In this document: positions 8,518 to 21,377 of the stretch, in pieces
How the letters are laid out: every line of letters begins with the position of its first letter
Numbering within the stretch: the first letter of the stretch is position 1
DNA from: Gammaproteobacteria bacterium
GTDB lineage: Bacteria; Pseudomonadota; Gammaproteobacteria; Steroidobacterales; Woeseiaceae
Assembly (NCBI GenBank): GCA_003331585.1
Contig: QOPG01000005.1
Location: forward strand, 1 to 64,000
Length of the DNA: 64,000 nucleotides
Direction of reading: 5' to 3'
Notes under the pieces: generated by a model
Database searches by the model: none
What the model saw: only the letters and a program-made list of their open reading frames with translations
Told to the model about the DNA's origin: nothing
Made by a program: the position numbers and the translations under genes

Positions 8518-10842
8518 CTAGTTTCGAAGAGGTTTCCCATAACTGAGCATATGATTAATACGACTTTTTGTTTGATCGGTCCTCGCTAATTTCAAAAAAG
8601 CCTGCCTCTCTAGACCAAATAAATCACTTTCGCTCATAGAAATTCCCGCATCGATGTCTCCTCCAGTAACTATCATTGCAATTTGAGTGCCCGTCGTTAC
8701 ATCATGTGGGGTTAAATATCCTTTTTTGTGAGTTTTATCTAGCCACTCTTGCATTTCTTTCCATACTTCTCGGCCTGGCATTATAAAATTATCACGATAA
8801 GTCGGGCTATACTTTTCTGACGTTTGGATGGTCAGATCAATTGCGGTGTCAAGTAATCGATCCCTATTCATGACAAATGTATCTTGGTTCTCTCTATACA
8901 TTGCAAACTCTCTAGCTTGCATTGGTGATTGAGTCGTTTTTCCATAGCCTATGTTCATAAATGTTGCCCACGCTGCTTCTGTCTCATTATTTTTTATATC
9001 CCGCCATCGATATAACATTTCTTTCACTCCACCCCCACCAGGCACAACACCGACTAGAGATTCTACCAGCCCTGTAACTGAATTTGCGTGAAATACAGTC
9101 CGATCAGTATGTAAAACAACCTCAAAACCCCCACCGATTGAAAGTCCTGCAGGAGCTGATATAACAGGAATATTTGAATACTTCATTTTTTTCATGGTTT
9201 GTTGAAAATGATCAAGAAATCCATCCAATCCCTCCCAATCTTTTTCATGAATAAAAGCGGCAATACATTCCAGATTGACACCACATGAAAAATGACTTGA
9301 ATCATTATGTATAATCAAACCACGAAAATTTTCTTCTGCGTGATCTATGGCGTCACTTAGTAAGTTCATGGACTCGCTATCCAAGGCATTTGCCTTACTG
9401 TGAAATTCAACCATACCGACCTTATTGTCCACTTTGAAGTAACTGGCAGCTTTGTTAGACAGAATAGATTTTTTGGTTCTTCTTTCTTCGGTGAATCTCC
9501 TAGTGCCTTTTTCTCTTGAAATTTTCTTGTATTCTCCTGAGAACTTCATATATTCAAGGCCAGTTTTTGGGGTGATATAAAAGGATTTTCCTGAAGCAAC
9601 CTTTAAAATCTCCGGCACCTTTCTTCCCTCTTTTTCTAATCTGGCAACAAACTTGTCCACACCAATTGAATCAATCATCTCAAACGGACCTTGCAACCAG
9701 TTGTAACCAAGTTTCATGGCATCATCAATTGCAACCAACGAATCATTAACATTAGGGACCAGATCTGCCGCATAGCATAGGGTATTTGAAAGGACCTCCC
9801 ATGCATAACGACCGTATTTAGTTTCGTCAGCCAAAAGAATTGTGAAATCGTTTTGCTGCTCTGCGTCAATTGCAATTTCAGGTTTAGTGTAATCAAAATT
9901 TCGATACTCAAAGTCACTAAAATTGAGAGTTTCTTTAGTGGTGCTGTCTTCCGGATCTTTGAATCGATAAAACCCGCCTTTTAATGATTTATTTCCAAGC
10001 AATCCTTGATCCATCATTTTTTTCATAGAAGGAATTTCTTCAGATACTTCATGAAAAACATCATTATCTGGAAGAATATTAATTAAGCTCTTTGCGACAT
10101 CACTCATCAAATCAATACCAATTAGGTCATATAGACCAAAAACTCCTGTTTTTGGAATTCCCATTGGCCTTCCAAATATTGCATCTGCTTCTTCTGGTTG
10201 AAGCTTCATTTCAAAAGCCTTATGAAGGGCAGTCTGTATTGCAAAAACTCCCACACGATTACCTAAAAATCCTGGTGTATCATTACAAATAACTATGCCT
10301 TTCCCCATTTCTTTTTCATTAAATGTTGATAAACAATCTATCACCTCAGGCTTGGTTGTTTCTCCTTTTACAATTTCTAAAAGTTGCATATAACGAACTG
10401 GATTAAAATAATGAGTTATAGCAAATTCTTGCTTAAATTCATCAGGCATATCTTCCACCAATAATGAAATTGGAATCGTTGATGTATTAGATGAAACGAT
10501 TGATCCTTTTCTCCTAATCTTATCAATCGTTTTGTATAGCTCTTTTTTAATTTCAAGCCTTTCTACCACTGCCTCTGCAATCCAATCAGATTCTGATATT
10601 TTTTGTATATCGTCTTCAATATTTCCAATAGTAATTTTTTTTAGTATGTCTTTATGAAGTAATCCTGGTTGTTGCTCATCCATTAATCGCTCAATAGCTC
10701 TTTCACATACAGAATTACGGTTGCCATTACTGCTTGGCAAATCTAACAAAAGAACATCAATTCCTGCATTAGCAAGTTGTCCAGCAATTCCGAGACCCAT
10801 TGTTCCTGCGCCTATCACAGACGCCTTATTTATTTGATACAT
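8518..10842 (-). CDS. 3-hydroxyacyl-CoA dehydrogenase / enoyl-CoA hydratase fusion (FadN-type domain order)
   Basis: From MYQINKASVIGAGTMGLGIAGQLANAG: N-terminal Rossmann HCDH domain, C-terminal crotonase domain (SIGGGFEVVLHTD, GVVPGGGGVKEML). ORF track starts at 10932; the internal Met at 10842 fits better. Confidence 0.88.
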   Translation of the reverse strand: MYQINKASVIGAGTMGLGIAGQLANAGIDVLLLDLPSSNGNRNSVCERAIERLMDEQQPGLLHKDILKKITIGNIEDDIQKISESDWIAEAVVERLEIKKELYKTIDKIRRKGSIVSSNTSTIPISLLVEDMPDEFKQEFAITHYFNPVRYMQLLEIVKGETTKPEVIDCLSTFNEKEMGKGIVICNDTPGFLGNRVGVFAIQTALHKAFEMKLQPEEADAIFGRPMGIPKTGVFGLYDLIGIDLMSDVAKSLINILPDNDVFHEVSEEIPSMKKMMDQGLLGNKSLKGGFYRFKDPEDSTTKETLNFSDFEYRNFDYTKPEIAIDAEQQNDFTILLADETKYGRYAWEVLSNTLCYAADLVPNVNDSLVAIDDAMKLGYNWLQGPFEMIDSIGVDKFVARLEKEGRKVPEILKVASGKSFYITPKTGLEYMKFSGEYKKISREKGTRRFTEERRTKKSILSNKAASYFKVDNKVGMVEFHSKANALDSESMNLLSDAIDHAEENFRGLIIHNDSSHFSCGVNLECIAAFIHEKDWEGLDGFLDHFQQTMKKMKYSNIPVISAPAGLSIGGGFEVVLHTDRTVFHANSVTGLVESLVGVVPGGGGVKEMLYRWRDIKNNETEAAWATFMNIGYGKTTQSPMQAREFAMYRENQDTFVMNRDRLLDTAIDLTIQTSEKYSPTYRDNFIMPGREVWKEMQEWLDKTHKKGYLTPHDVTTGTQIAMIVTGGDIDAGISMSESDLFGLERQAFLKLARTDQTKSRINHMLSYGKPLRN

Positions 10843-10843
10843 A

Positions 10844-11656
10844 TTATTTACCAGTTGGATTTTTTGAAAAAATAAAAGTTTTAAGTAAATCTCGACACTT
10901 ATTCGGTGATTCAAGGGGGAGCATGTGGCCACTTTCTTTTATTATCGTCAACTCTCTTGAAGGAGGTAAAGCCTCAGCTAATGCCATACTGGATTTTTTT
11001 GGTACCATTAAATCTTGGCCAGCCAAGATTAATTGACATGAGGCTTTAATCTTTCCAGCTGCATCTTTACCAGCTTTGTAGTTATTGCATGCAAGTAAAT
11101 CCTTATATAACTCATCAGGATTGCCTCCCATAACTTTATACCCGCCAATTAACATAGAATTACCTGGAATAGTTCCTTGATAAAGATGACCTGCTTCACC
11201 AAAGCCCCATGAAATCATTTTATTCAAAGCAGTCTTAGGTTCATTTTTCGCTGAATCCAAAAGAAAAGAATTGACAGGCGTTTCATATCCGCTGGCAATC
11301 AAAGATACACTTTTTATTTCATCTGGGTATCGAGACGCTAATTCGATTGAAACAAGACAGCCTTGGGAATGACCTACTACTGAGATATCTTTAGCGCCAA
11401 TTTCAGTAGTTACCTCATTAACCCAGTCTGCCATTTCTTCGATACTTTCTAGTGATGGTCCTTCAGAATTAGTATGGCCCGGCATATCTATACAAAGAAC
11501 AGAATAACCTCTGAAAGCAAAAAATCTTGAATGTAAACCCCAAAATGTATGATCCAAGCCACTGCCATGTATGAATAATACTAATGGTTTTTTGGGATCA
11601 AATGGCTTACCTCCGGTCGATGCAAAAACTTCTTTTTGATTGAGCTCTATATACAT
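10844..11656 (-). CDS. alpha/beta hydrolase
   Basis: LFIHGSGLDHTFW, VVGHSQGCLVSIELA nucleophile elbow, C-terminal ESGHMLPLESP. Confidence 0.88.
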   Translation of the reverse strand: MYIELNQKEVFASTGGKPFDPKKPLVLFIHGSGLDHTFWGLHSRFFAFRGYSVLCIDMPGHTNSEGPSLESIEEMADWVNEVTTEIGAKDISVVGHSQGCLVSIELASRYPDEIKSVSLIASGYETPVNSFLLDSAKNEPKTALNKMISWGFGEAGHLYQGTIPGNSMLIGGYKVMGGNPDELYKDLLACNNYKAGKDAAGKIKASCQLILAGQDLMVPKKSSMALAEALPPSRELTIIKESGHMLPLESPNKCRDLLKTFIFSKNPTGK

Positions 11657-12948
11657 TAGCTGTATTTCTTTGCGGCACGAAAGCCTTTATTGAAATCATC
11701 TTGAATATCTGCAACATTTTCAATACCGACAGAGATTCTTATCATATCTTCAGTGATTCCAGCTGCAACAAGGGCATCTGCATCAATTCGAGAATGTGTT
11801 GTTGTAGCAGGATGAATAATCAGTGTTTTTGCATCTCCAACATTTGCCAAATGCGAGGCAAGCTTTACATTCTCTATAAATGCTTTACCGGCTTCTCTTC
11901 CGCCTTTAACTCCAAACGTAATTATTGATCCAGCACCTTTTGGCATATACTTTTTAGCTAAAGCATTGCTATCATGATTTGGCATATCGGGATGATTTAC
12001 CCATGAAACTTGATCGTGACTGCTTAGATATTTAAGTAATTCTCTTGTATTTGATATGTGCCGATCCATTCTAAGTGAGAGGGTCTCAATTCCTTGCAAC
12101 AAAAGAAATGCATTCATTGGGCTCATAGACGGTCCGATATCTCGCATTGCTTCTGCTCTGATTCTTGTGGCAAAGGCACTAGGACCGAACTCTTCCCAGA
12201 AATTTATTCCAGTAAAAGGTGCATAAGCTTCAGTTAAGGTCGGAAATTTATCATCTTTGCCCCAATCAAAATTACCACCATCTACAACAACACCGCCGAT
12301 TGAGGTTCCATGACCACCCATCCATTTTGTTAATGAATGAACAATGATGTTTGCTCCATATTCAAAACAACGACAAAGATATGGTGTATTGAAAGTGCCA
12401 TCTATCATAAGTGGCAAATGATGTTTGCTGCAAATCTTTGAAACAGCTTCTATGTCCATAACAGACAAACCAGGATTTCCAATAAGTTCGCCAAAAATTA
12501 TCTTGGTATTTTCCTGAATGGCTGATTCAATTTGTTTAATATCCGTTGGGTCAACGAATGTGGCAGTAATTCCAAATCTAGGTAATGTGTTTTTCAAAAG
12601 ACTAATATTGCCTCCATACATATTTGCTGACGCAACTACGTGGTCTCCCTGACTAACAAGAGCTGTAAGCGCACAAAATACGGCACTCATGCCTGAAGAA
12701 ACACAAACAGATGCAGATCCACCTTCCAGCGCAGCAACACGCTGTTCTAAAACACCGACTGTTGGATTTGAGATGCGGTTATAGACATGACCACCTCTCT
12801 CAAGGTTGAATAACGATGAAGCGGTGTCAGTATCAGTGAATACATATGATGTTGTCTGGTGTATGGGTTGCGCTCTGGAACCAAACTCAGAATCCAGCGT
12901 TTGCCCTGCATGTAAACTCAGGGTATCGAATGAAAGAAAATCAGACAT
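11656..12948 (-). CDS. metY: O-acetylhomoserine (thiol)-lyase family, Cys/Met metabolism PLP enzyme
   Basis: FDTLSLHAGQTLDSEFGSRAQPIHQTTSYVFTDTDTA; PLP lysine region IIVHSLTKWMGGHGTSIGGVVVD; NVGDAKTLIIHPATTTH. Confidence 0.9.
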   Translation of the reverse strand: MSDFLSFDTLSLHAGQTLDSEFGSRAQPIHQTTSYVFTDTDTASSLFNLERGGHVYNRISNPTVGVLEQRVAALEGGSASVCVSSGMSAVFCALTALVSQGDHVVASANMYGGNISLLKNTLPRFGITATFVDPTDIKQIESAIQENTKIIFGELIGNPGLSVMDIEAVSKICSKHHLPLMIDGTFNTPYLCRCFEYGANIIVHSLTKWMGGHGTSIGGVVVDGGNFDWGKDDKFPTLTEAYAPFTGINFWEEFGPSAFATRIRAEAMRDIGPSMSPMNAFLLLQGIETLSLRMDRHISNTRELLKYLSSHDQVSWVNHPDMPNHDSNALAKKYMPKGAGSIITFGVKGGREAGKAFIENVKLASHLANVGDAKTLIIHPATTTHSRIDADALVAAGITEDMIRISVGIENVADIQDDFNKGFRAAKKYS

Positions 12949-13004
12949 AATTTAATTTTATTAGTTATTATTCTACCTATGATAAATCACAGTTTTTAAA
13001 TTCG

Positions 13005-14075
13005 CTACTTTATCGTATCCAACGGATTCTCTGGATCTACCCCATCCATATATTGCTTCAATCGATCATGGCTAGTCAGACTGTAAACGAGACCCAACCA
13101 ATTATTAAAAATTGCTTTTCCTGTATCGCCCCATGTATTGTCAACAGTAACTTTAAGTTCTTCTTCTGGAAATTCCATTAATTCTTCATTCCCTTCTCTG
13201 GATTTTATTAATTCATTAATATATGAATTTGCAATTTTCCTTGCTGATTCTGAGAAATAATTTTCTGGAAAAGGGGGCACTTCATTTATTTCATTATTTT
13301 TGAATCTATTTACTTCGCGTTTATACTCTTTCAATAGACTATTGAAATCATATTCTGGGTGTCCCTGAAAATATACAGCACGAATTTGATCTGGGCTCAC
13401 AGCCATGTGGACGCCAGCGGTTTCACTTTCTGCCAATACAGTCAGGCCAGATGCTTCAAGTTGTTGCTTTGTTATCTCATTATGTCGGGAATGTGGGACA
13501 TCAAAGCGAGTATTAATATTTCTCATTATTGGGTGATTTGGTAAAATCGAACGATGGCTATATACACCCCATCTTTTCTGTTTCAAAGGTAATCGATCAA
13601 TATCATACAATTGTTTTACGATGGCATGAGTTGCCAAGCAAGAACATAGAGTAGAAGCAACATTTAGTTGGGCCCATTGCATAACTTTTGTTAATGGTTT
13701 CCAAAATGGCTCTTCTGTTAAATGGGGTTGCTGAATATTTGCTCCTGTTACAATCATCGCGTCTAGGCCTTGTTTTTGCAGATATTCAAATGAGAAATAA
13801 TGTTCTTTTATATGTTTTTTTGCGTCTTGACCACGAGCTAATTCTGGAAGAGTAAATGGATAAACGTAAAATTGAGCAATTTGGTTGCAATTACCTACGA
13901 GACTAATGAATTGATTCTCGGTAGCTGACAAAGCAGCATCAGGCATCATATTCAGTAAGCCTATATGTAGTTCTCGAATATCTTGTCTCGTAGCTCTTTT
14001 TTTGCTCAGTATAGTATGCCCCTCATTGGCAAGACGAGAAAATGTGGGTAAATCATTATGTGCTACTAAAGGCAT
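13005..14075 (-). CDS. metA: homoserine O-acyltransferase, MetA family (acyl donor undetermined)
   Basis: IGLLNMMPDAALSATENQF; ASTLCSCLATHAIVKQLYDI (catalytic Cys region); RWGVYSHR; FQGHPEYDFNSLLKEYKRE. Confidence 0.92.
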   Translation of the reverse strand: MPLVAHNDLPTFSRLANEGHTILSKKRATRQDIRELHIGLLNMMPDAALSATENQFISLVGNCNQIAQFYVYPFTLPELARGQDAKKHIKEHYFSFEYLQKQGLDAMIVTGANIQQPHLTEEPFWKPLTKVMQWAQLNVASTLCSCLATHAIVKQLYDIDRLPLKQKRWGVYSHRSILPNHPIMRNINTRFDVPHSRHNEITKQQLEASGLTVLAESETAGVHMAVSPDQIRAVYFQGHPEYDFNSLLKEYKREVNRFKNNEINEVPPFPENYFSESARKIANSYINELIKSREGNEELMEFPEEELKVTVDNTWGDTGKAIFNNWLGLVYSLTSHDRLKQYMDGVDPENPLDTIK

Positions 14076-14095
14076 ATTGTTTATTTAAATAAAAT

Positions 14096-14130
14096 TATTT
14101 AAAGAAGATGATATATGTTATATCAGCTTC
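14096..14130 (-). terminator. putative rho-independent terminator of the atp operon
   Basis: gaagatgatata-tgt-tatatcagcttc (14104-14130), 12-bp stem with one mismatch, followed by a T-rich tract on the - strand; lies between the atpC stop and the metA start. Confidence 0.45.
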
Positions 14131-14196
14131 TATTAAACAGTAAAATCTAGGATATTCTATGACTTTGAATATTATATTATCTAAAGACAGCTATTA

Positions 14197-14610
14197 TTAT
14201 TTACCTTTTAGCTTTTGTGCCGCTCGGTATCTAGCATTTGCCTCAGCGAGTTCTGATTGAGCGCGCTTAAGATCCGTTTCTTCAGATGCTCCTTCTAATG
14301 CTTTCTCTGCCTGTTTTTGCGCTTTTTTAGCAGCAGCTTCATCAAGTTCGTCACCTCTCAGAGCTGTATCAGCAAGAACAGTTACAAGATGGGGCTGTAC
14401 CTCCAGCATCCCTCCAGTTACATAAAAAAAATGCTCTTTTCCATCAACGTCTTCTACTCTAACTTCGCCAGGCTTGAGTGAGGTTAATAGAGGGGCATGC
14501 CGAGGTGCTATGCCCACTTCACCCATTTGAGCTGGAACATAAACCATATTTGCATCGCCTGAGTGTATTTCACCTTCAGCAGAAACAATATCGATTTTAA
14601 TGGTTTTCAT
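14197..14610 (-). CDS. atpC: F0F1 ATP synthase subunit epsilon
   Basis: IDIVSAEGEIHSGDANMVYVPAQMGEVGIAPRHAPLLTSLKPGEV; last gene of atp operon. Confidence 0.97.
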   Translation of the reverse strand: MKTIKIDIVSAEGEIHSGDANMVYVPAQMGEVGIAPRHAPLLTSLKPGEVRVEDVDGKEHFFYVTGGMLEVQPHLVTVLADTALRGDELDEAAAKKAQKQAEKALEGASEETDLKRAQSELAEANARYRAAQKLKGK

Positions 14611-14625
14611 TCTTTCGACCTCTTC

Positions 14626-16011
<1,386 letters not shown>

Positions 16012-16061
16012 TCATTTCCTTTTGTGACAACCAAATGTCATCATCATTAAATTAAAAATTT

Positions 16062-16934
16062 TTATCCTGAAACAGCAGCTGCCCCACCTACTATCTCCGA
16101 AATTTCTTGGGTAATAGCTGCTTGTCTAGCTTTGTTATATATAAGTTGTAATTTATCTATTATTTCTCCAGCGTTATCTGTAGCAGACTTCATTGCGACC
16201 ATTTTGGCCGCCATTTCACAAGCAAAGTTTTCTGTTGCACCTCTATAAACTTGTGATTCGATGTAGCGCATAAGCACGCCATCAAGCAAATCAATTGCGT
16301 CAGGCTCGTAAATATAATCCCAATGTGCTTGTAAAGATTCATCATTCTCATCAATTGAACTAACTGGAAGAAGAGTCTTCATGTCCGGTTTTTGACTCAT
16401 GGTGCTTACGAACTCATTGTGTGCAATTAATAATCGATCAATTTTTTCTTCATTGTAAGCATCGAGCATAATTTTTATTGCGCCGATTAAATCGTTAACC
16501 TTTGGACGGTCACCTAAATGTGTTGTTGTTGCCAAAACATTTCCACCAAGTCTCTTAAAAAATTGAACCGCTTTTGCGCCGACAAGAACAAGATCTACTT
16601 CAATATTCTCTTTTTTATATTCTGCGATATCGGAAATAACTCGCTTGAACAAATTGACATTTAACCCGCCACATAATCCTCTATCAGTAGACACAACAAT
16701 AATACCAACCCTTTTTATGTCTCTTTCGCTTAAAAATGGATGCTTATAATCAGGATTGGCTGCACCTAAGTGTCCAATCACACGCCTGATCCTATCAGCA
16801 TATGGTTTAGCTGCATTCATCTGATCCTGCGCTTTTCTTATTTTACTGGCAGCAACCATTTCCATAGCGCTGGTAATCTTCTGCATGTTTTTCACGCTTC
16901 GGATTTTATTTAATATTTCTTTATCGCCTGCCAA
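16062..16934 (-). CDS. atpG: F0F1 ATP synthase subunit gamma
   Basis: [37 protein letters not shown]. Confidence 0.98.
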   Translation of the reverse strand: MAGDKEILNKIRSVKNMQKITSAMEMVAASKIRKAQDQMNAAKPYADRIRRVIGHLGAANPDYKHPFLSERDIKRVGIIVVSTDRGLCGGLNVNLFKRVISDIAEYKKENIEVDLVLVGAKAVQFFKRLGGNVLATTTHLGDRPKVNDLIGAIKIMLDAYNEEKIDRLLIAHNEFVSTMSQKPDMKTLLPVSSIDENDESLQAHWDYIYEPDAIDLLDGVLMRYIESQVYRGATENFACEMAAKMVAMKSATDNAGEIIDKLQLIYNKARQAAITQEISEIVGGAAAVSG

Positions 16935-16972
16935 TTTAGTTACCTGTCAATTTAAAATAAGAATTTGAGATC

Positions 16973-18514
16973 TTAATAAGCGCCATTTTTAGAAAAATCT
17001 TCACAAATTTTCTTCAATGAAGCTTCGATATCATCATTAAAATCACCTGTTTCATTTATTTTTTCTAAAAGCTTACTTGATTTTGTTTTTGCAAAGTCGT
17101 GCAACGCACTCTCATAGTCACCAATTTTTGTTACATCAACATCATCTAAAAATCCCTCATTAACCGCAAATAGTGATAATGCCATCTCAGAAACAGAGAG
17201 CGGTGAATATTGTTTTTGTTTCATAAGTTCAGTCGCTCTTTGTCCGCGCTCAAGTTGTTTTCTTGTGGCTTCATCTAGATCTGAAGCAAATTGAGCAAAA
17301 GCGGCTAATTCTCTGTATTGCGCCAATGCCAGCCTGATACCTCCACCTAACTTTTTAATAATTTTAGTTTGCGCAGAACCTCCCACACGAGAAACTGATA
17401 ACCCTGCATTGATGGCCGGCCTTATGCCTGCATTAAAGAGATCGGTTTCTAGAAATATTTGTCCGTCTGTAATTGAAATTACATTAGTTGGTACGAATGC
17501 AGATACATCACCGGCCTGAGTTTCGATAATTGGTAATGCGGTTAATGATCCTGTTTTCCCTTTTACCTTTCCGCCAGTGATTGATTCAACGTGCTCTTCA
17601 CTTACTCTAGATGCTCTTTCAAGAAGACGGGAATGGAGATAAAAAACATCGCCAGGATAAGCTTCTCTGCCTGGCGGCCTTCTTAATAACAGCGAAACTT
17701 GACGATATGCCCAAGCTTGTTTTGTTAAGTCATCAAATATAATCAATGCGTCCTCGCCATTATCCAAAAAGTATTCACCCATCGAGGTTCCTGAATATGG
17801 GGCAATATATTGCATGGCGGGAGAGTCTGCTGCTGCAGCTGCAACAACAATTGTGTGCTCCATTGCTCCCTCTTCTTCTAATTTTCTGACCACTCCAGCA
17901 ATGGAAGATGCTTTTTGACCTATAGCAACATAGATGCACTTAATACCGGTTCCTTTTTGGTTGATAATTGCATCTACTGCTACAGCGGTCTTCCCTGTTT
18001 GTCTGTCCCCAATGATAAGCTCTCTTTGACCTCTTCCGATAGGAACCATCGAATCGATCGCTTTCAGGCCTGTTTGTACAGGCTGATCTACTGATTTTCT
18101 GGAAATTACTCCAGGGGCAACTTTTTCAATTGGCGCACTTAGTTTTGTATCAATTGCTCCTTTTCCATCAATTGGGTTACCCAGAGCATCAACAACTCTT
18201 CCTAAAAGGGCTTCGCCTATTGGTACTTCAAGAATCTTCCCTGTTGTTTTGACGGTATCGCCTTCTGAAACATGCTTATACTCACCTAGTACAACAGCGC
18301 CGACAGAATCTTGTTCCAAGTTTAAAGCCATGCCGAAAGTGCTTTCTGGGAACTCAAGCATCTCTCCGTAACGTGCGTCAGTAAGACCATGTATACGAAC
18401 AATACCGTCTGTTACACCGATCACAGTCCCAACATCACGTGCCTCAGCAGTGGTTTCAAAATTTTCTATACGCTCTCTAATCAGTTTGCTGATTTCTGAA
18501 GCTTTTAATGACAT
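16973..18514 (-). CDS. atpA: F0F1 ATP synthase subunit alpha
   Basis: [20 protein letters not shown]-loop; [26 protein letters not shown]. Confidence 0.99.
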   Translation of the reverse strand: MSLKASEISKLIRERIENFETTAEARDVGTVIGVTDGIVRIHGLTDARYGEMLEFPESTFGMALNLEQDSVGAVVLGEYKHVSEGDTVKTTGKILEVPIGEALLGRVVDALGNPIDGKGAIDTKLSAPIEKVAPGVISRKSVDQPVQTGLKAIDSMVPIGRGQRELIIGDRQTGKTAVAVDAIINQKGTGIKCIYVAIGQKASSIAGVVRKLEEEGAMEHTIVVAAAAADSPAMQYIAPYSGTSMGEYFLDNGEDALIIFDDLTKQAWAYRQVSLLLRRPPGREAYPGDVFYLHSRLLERASRVSEEHVESITGGKVKGKTGSLTALPIIETQAGDVSAFVPTNVISITDGQIFLETDLFNAGIRPAINAGLSVSRVGGSAQTKIIKKLGGGIRLALAQYRELAAFAQFASDLDEATRKQLERGQRATELMKQKQYSPLSVSEMALSLFAVNEGFLDDVDVTKIGDYESALHDFAKTKSSKLLEKINETGDFNDDIEASLKKICEDFSKNGAY

Positions 18515-18529
18515 ATCTCTTTCCTTTGT

Positions 18530-19093
18530 TTAAGAATTAATTACGTTAGAGAGTCCACTGAGGCTTGCTCTTAAAGACCCATCAATAACGACGTCGCCAG
18601 TGCGAATTATCGCACCACCAACAAGTGTTTCATCGATTTCTGTTTGCAAATAAATTTCACTATCAAAACGTTTCTTTAAAACTTCTTCTAGTGCTAATTT
18701 CTGATCTTCTGATAAAGGAACAGCAGAAGACACTGTTACGTTAACTGAGTTCTCAAGCTCCGATTTTAATGAATTAAAGTGCTCTGAAATTTCTGGGAAA
18801 ACAGATATTCTTGAATTTTCAATTAGAAGCTTTATTAAATTATTTCCACAATCATCATCACCAGAAAATATCATTGTTTCGTCTGTTATTTCAGAAAAAA
18901 GTTCGCTGATAAATTTTAATTTTTGTTCTGGCGATAAAGAAGGTTTTGACAAAAAATCATTCAGATGGCTGTCCTTAAATATTTCTTTTGCAAGCATCAG
19001 CCCTTCAGCCCACAGCTCCATGGTACCGGTGTCTTTAGCGATATCAAATATCGCTTGAGCATATGGTCTTGCAGTTGTGTTGTTATCAGCCAT
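18530..19093 (-). CDS. atpH: F0F1 ATP synthase subunit delta
   Basis: RPYAQAIFDIAKDTGTMELWAEGL; IDETLVGGAIIRTGDVVIDGSLRASL. Confidence 0.96.
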   Translation of the reverse strand: MADNNTTARPYAQAIFDIAKDTGTMELWAEGLMLAKEIFKDSHLNDFLSKPSLSPEQKLKFISELFSEITDETMIFSGDDDCGNNLIKLLIENSRISVFPEISEHFNSLKSELENSVNVTVSSAVPLSEDQKLALEEVLKKRFDSEIYLQTEIDETLVGGAIIRTGDVVIDGSLRASLSGLSNVINS

Positions 19094-19122
19094 TTAGTTG
19101 TTTATACCGTTAATCATAATCG

Positions 19123-19593
19123 TTATATTTTTTTCACAAGTGCATCAAGAATATCGGCATGATCTTGCTTATTGATTTCTCTATTTAAAATCTTTTCAGC
19201 CGATGCAATTGCAAGTTCGGAGACCTGACCTCTAAGCTCATCCCTTGCTTTATTTGTTTCTTGCTCAATATCGCTTTTCGCCAGAGATAATTGTTGCTCT
19301 CTTTCTGTTTGTCCATCCTGTTTACCATCAGCAACAATTTCGTTAGCTCTTGCGTTTGCTTGATCTAGTATACTTGTTGCTTGCTTACGGGCATCATCAA
19401 GTATTTTTTTTGACTCAACATTAGCATTGTCGAGCTTGATTTTGCCTTCCTCACCTGCCGCCAAACCGTCTGCAATTTGTGTTTGTCGTTCTTCTATGGC
19501 GTCCATCAAAGGCGGCCAAATATATTTCATGCAGAACCATACAAAGACAATCATTGCAATTGATTGGCCAATTATTGTCGCGTTTAAATCCAC
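19123..19593 (-). CDS. atpF: F0F1 ATP synthase subunit B
   Basis: MDLNATIIGQSIAMIVFVWFCMKYIWPPLMDAIEERQTQIADGL; operon position. Confidence 0.97.
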   Translation of the reverse strand: MDLNATIIGQSIAMIVFVWFCMKYIWPPLMDAIEERQTQIADGLAAGEEGKIKLDNANVESKKILDDARKQATSILDQANARANEIVADGKQDGQTEREQQLSLAKSDIEQETNKARDELRGQVSELAIASAEKILNREINKQDHADILDALVKKI

Positions 19594-19645
19594 TGAGTGC
19601 TCCTATCTACTTTTTATATAAGTATGGTTAAGTTGATTTTCTTGG

Positions 19646-19936
<291 letters not shown>

Positions 19937-19952
19937 TTAAACAAAAAACCTC

Positions 19953-20840
<888 letters not shown>

Positions 20841-20845
20841 TCACT

Positions 20846-21238
20846 TTAATCAATATTTTTAAAAAATAATTCCAAGCTTACTGAAAACTGAACGATTATA
20901 AAGCTTAAAAAAAGATACAACGCGTCCAGAGGTCTGACCATATAAAAAACCAACCCAAACAATAAAACAGTTAAAACAATTTTTCCTAATTCACCTATAT
21001 AGGCAGCTCTTAACAAACCTTTTGCATCATTCTTTGAAGAAATTAGTCTAGCTCCTAAAAAAAAATTCGGTACCAAACTAATTAAACCACCAAAAAAAGA
21101 TGAGTATCCTGCTGTATTATTCACAGTCAACCAAAACAAAAATGTCAAAACAACCATTGTTGAACCTTGATAAATAAGGATTCTTACAATTCCCGAATCA
21201 CTTTGGTTTTGATTGTGCTTAAATGTTTCACGATTCAT
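20846..21238 (-). CDS. atpI: ATP synthase subunit I
   Basis: Small four-TM protein upstream of atpB; GGLISLVPNFFLGARLI. Confidence 0.85.
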   Translation of the reverse strand: MNRETFKHNQNQSDSGIVRILIYQGSTMVVLTFLFWLTVNNTAGYSSFFGGLISLVPNFFLGARLISSKNDAKGLLRAAYIGELGKIVLTVLLFGLVFYMVRPLDALYLFLSFIIVQFSVSLELFFKNID

Positions 21239-21377
21239 CTATATATGCTTCCAGACTAGAGTAAAATTTTTGCATATAATTCACTCTTCATAAAGCTTTC
21301 AGCACTTGCATTATAGTTATGTGAAAACAACATGGCAACGATCTTCTTTTGATACTTAAAAAATTTAGTAATTTAAC

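Noticed and set aside
14076-14196. Possible SAM riboswitch upstream of metA
   Set aside because: Only a simple hairpin, better explained as the atp operon terminator; no SAM-riboswitch core recognised.
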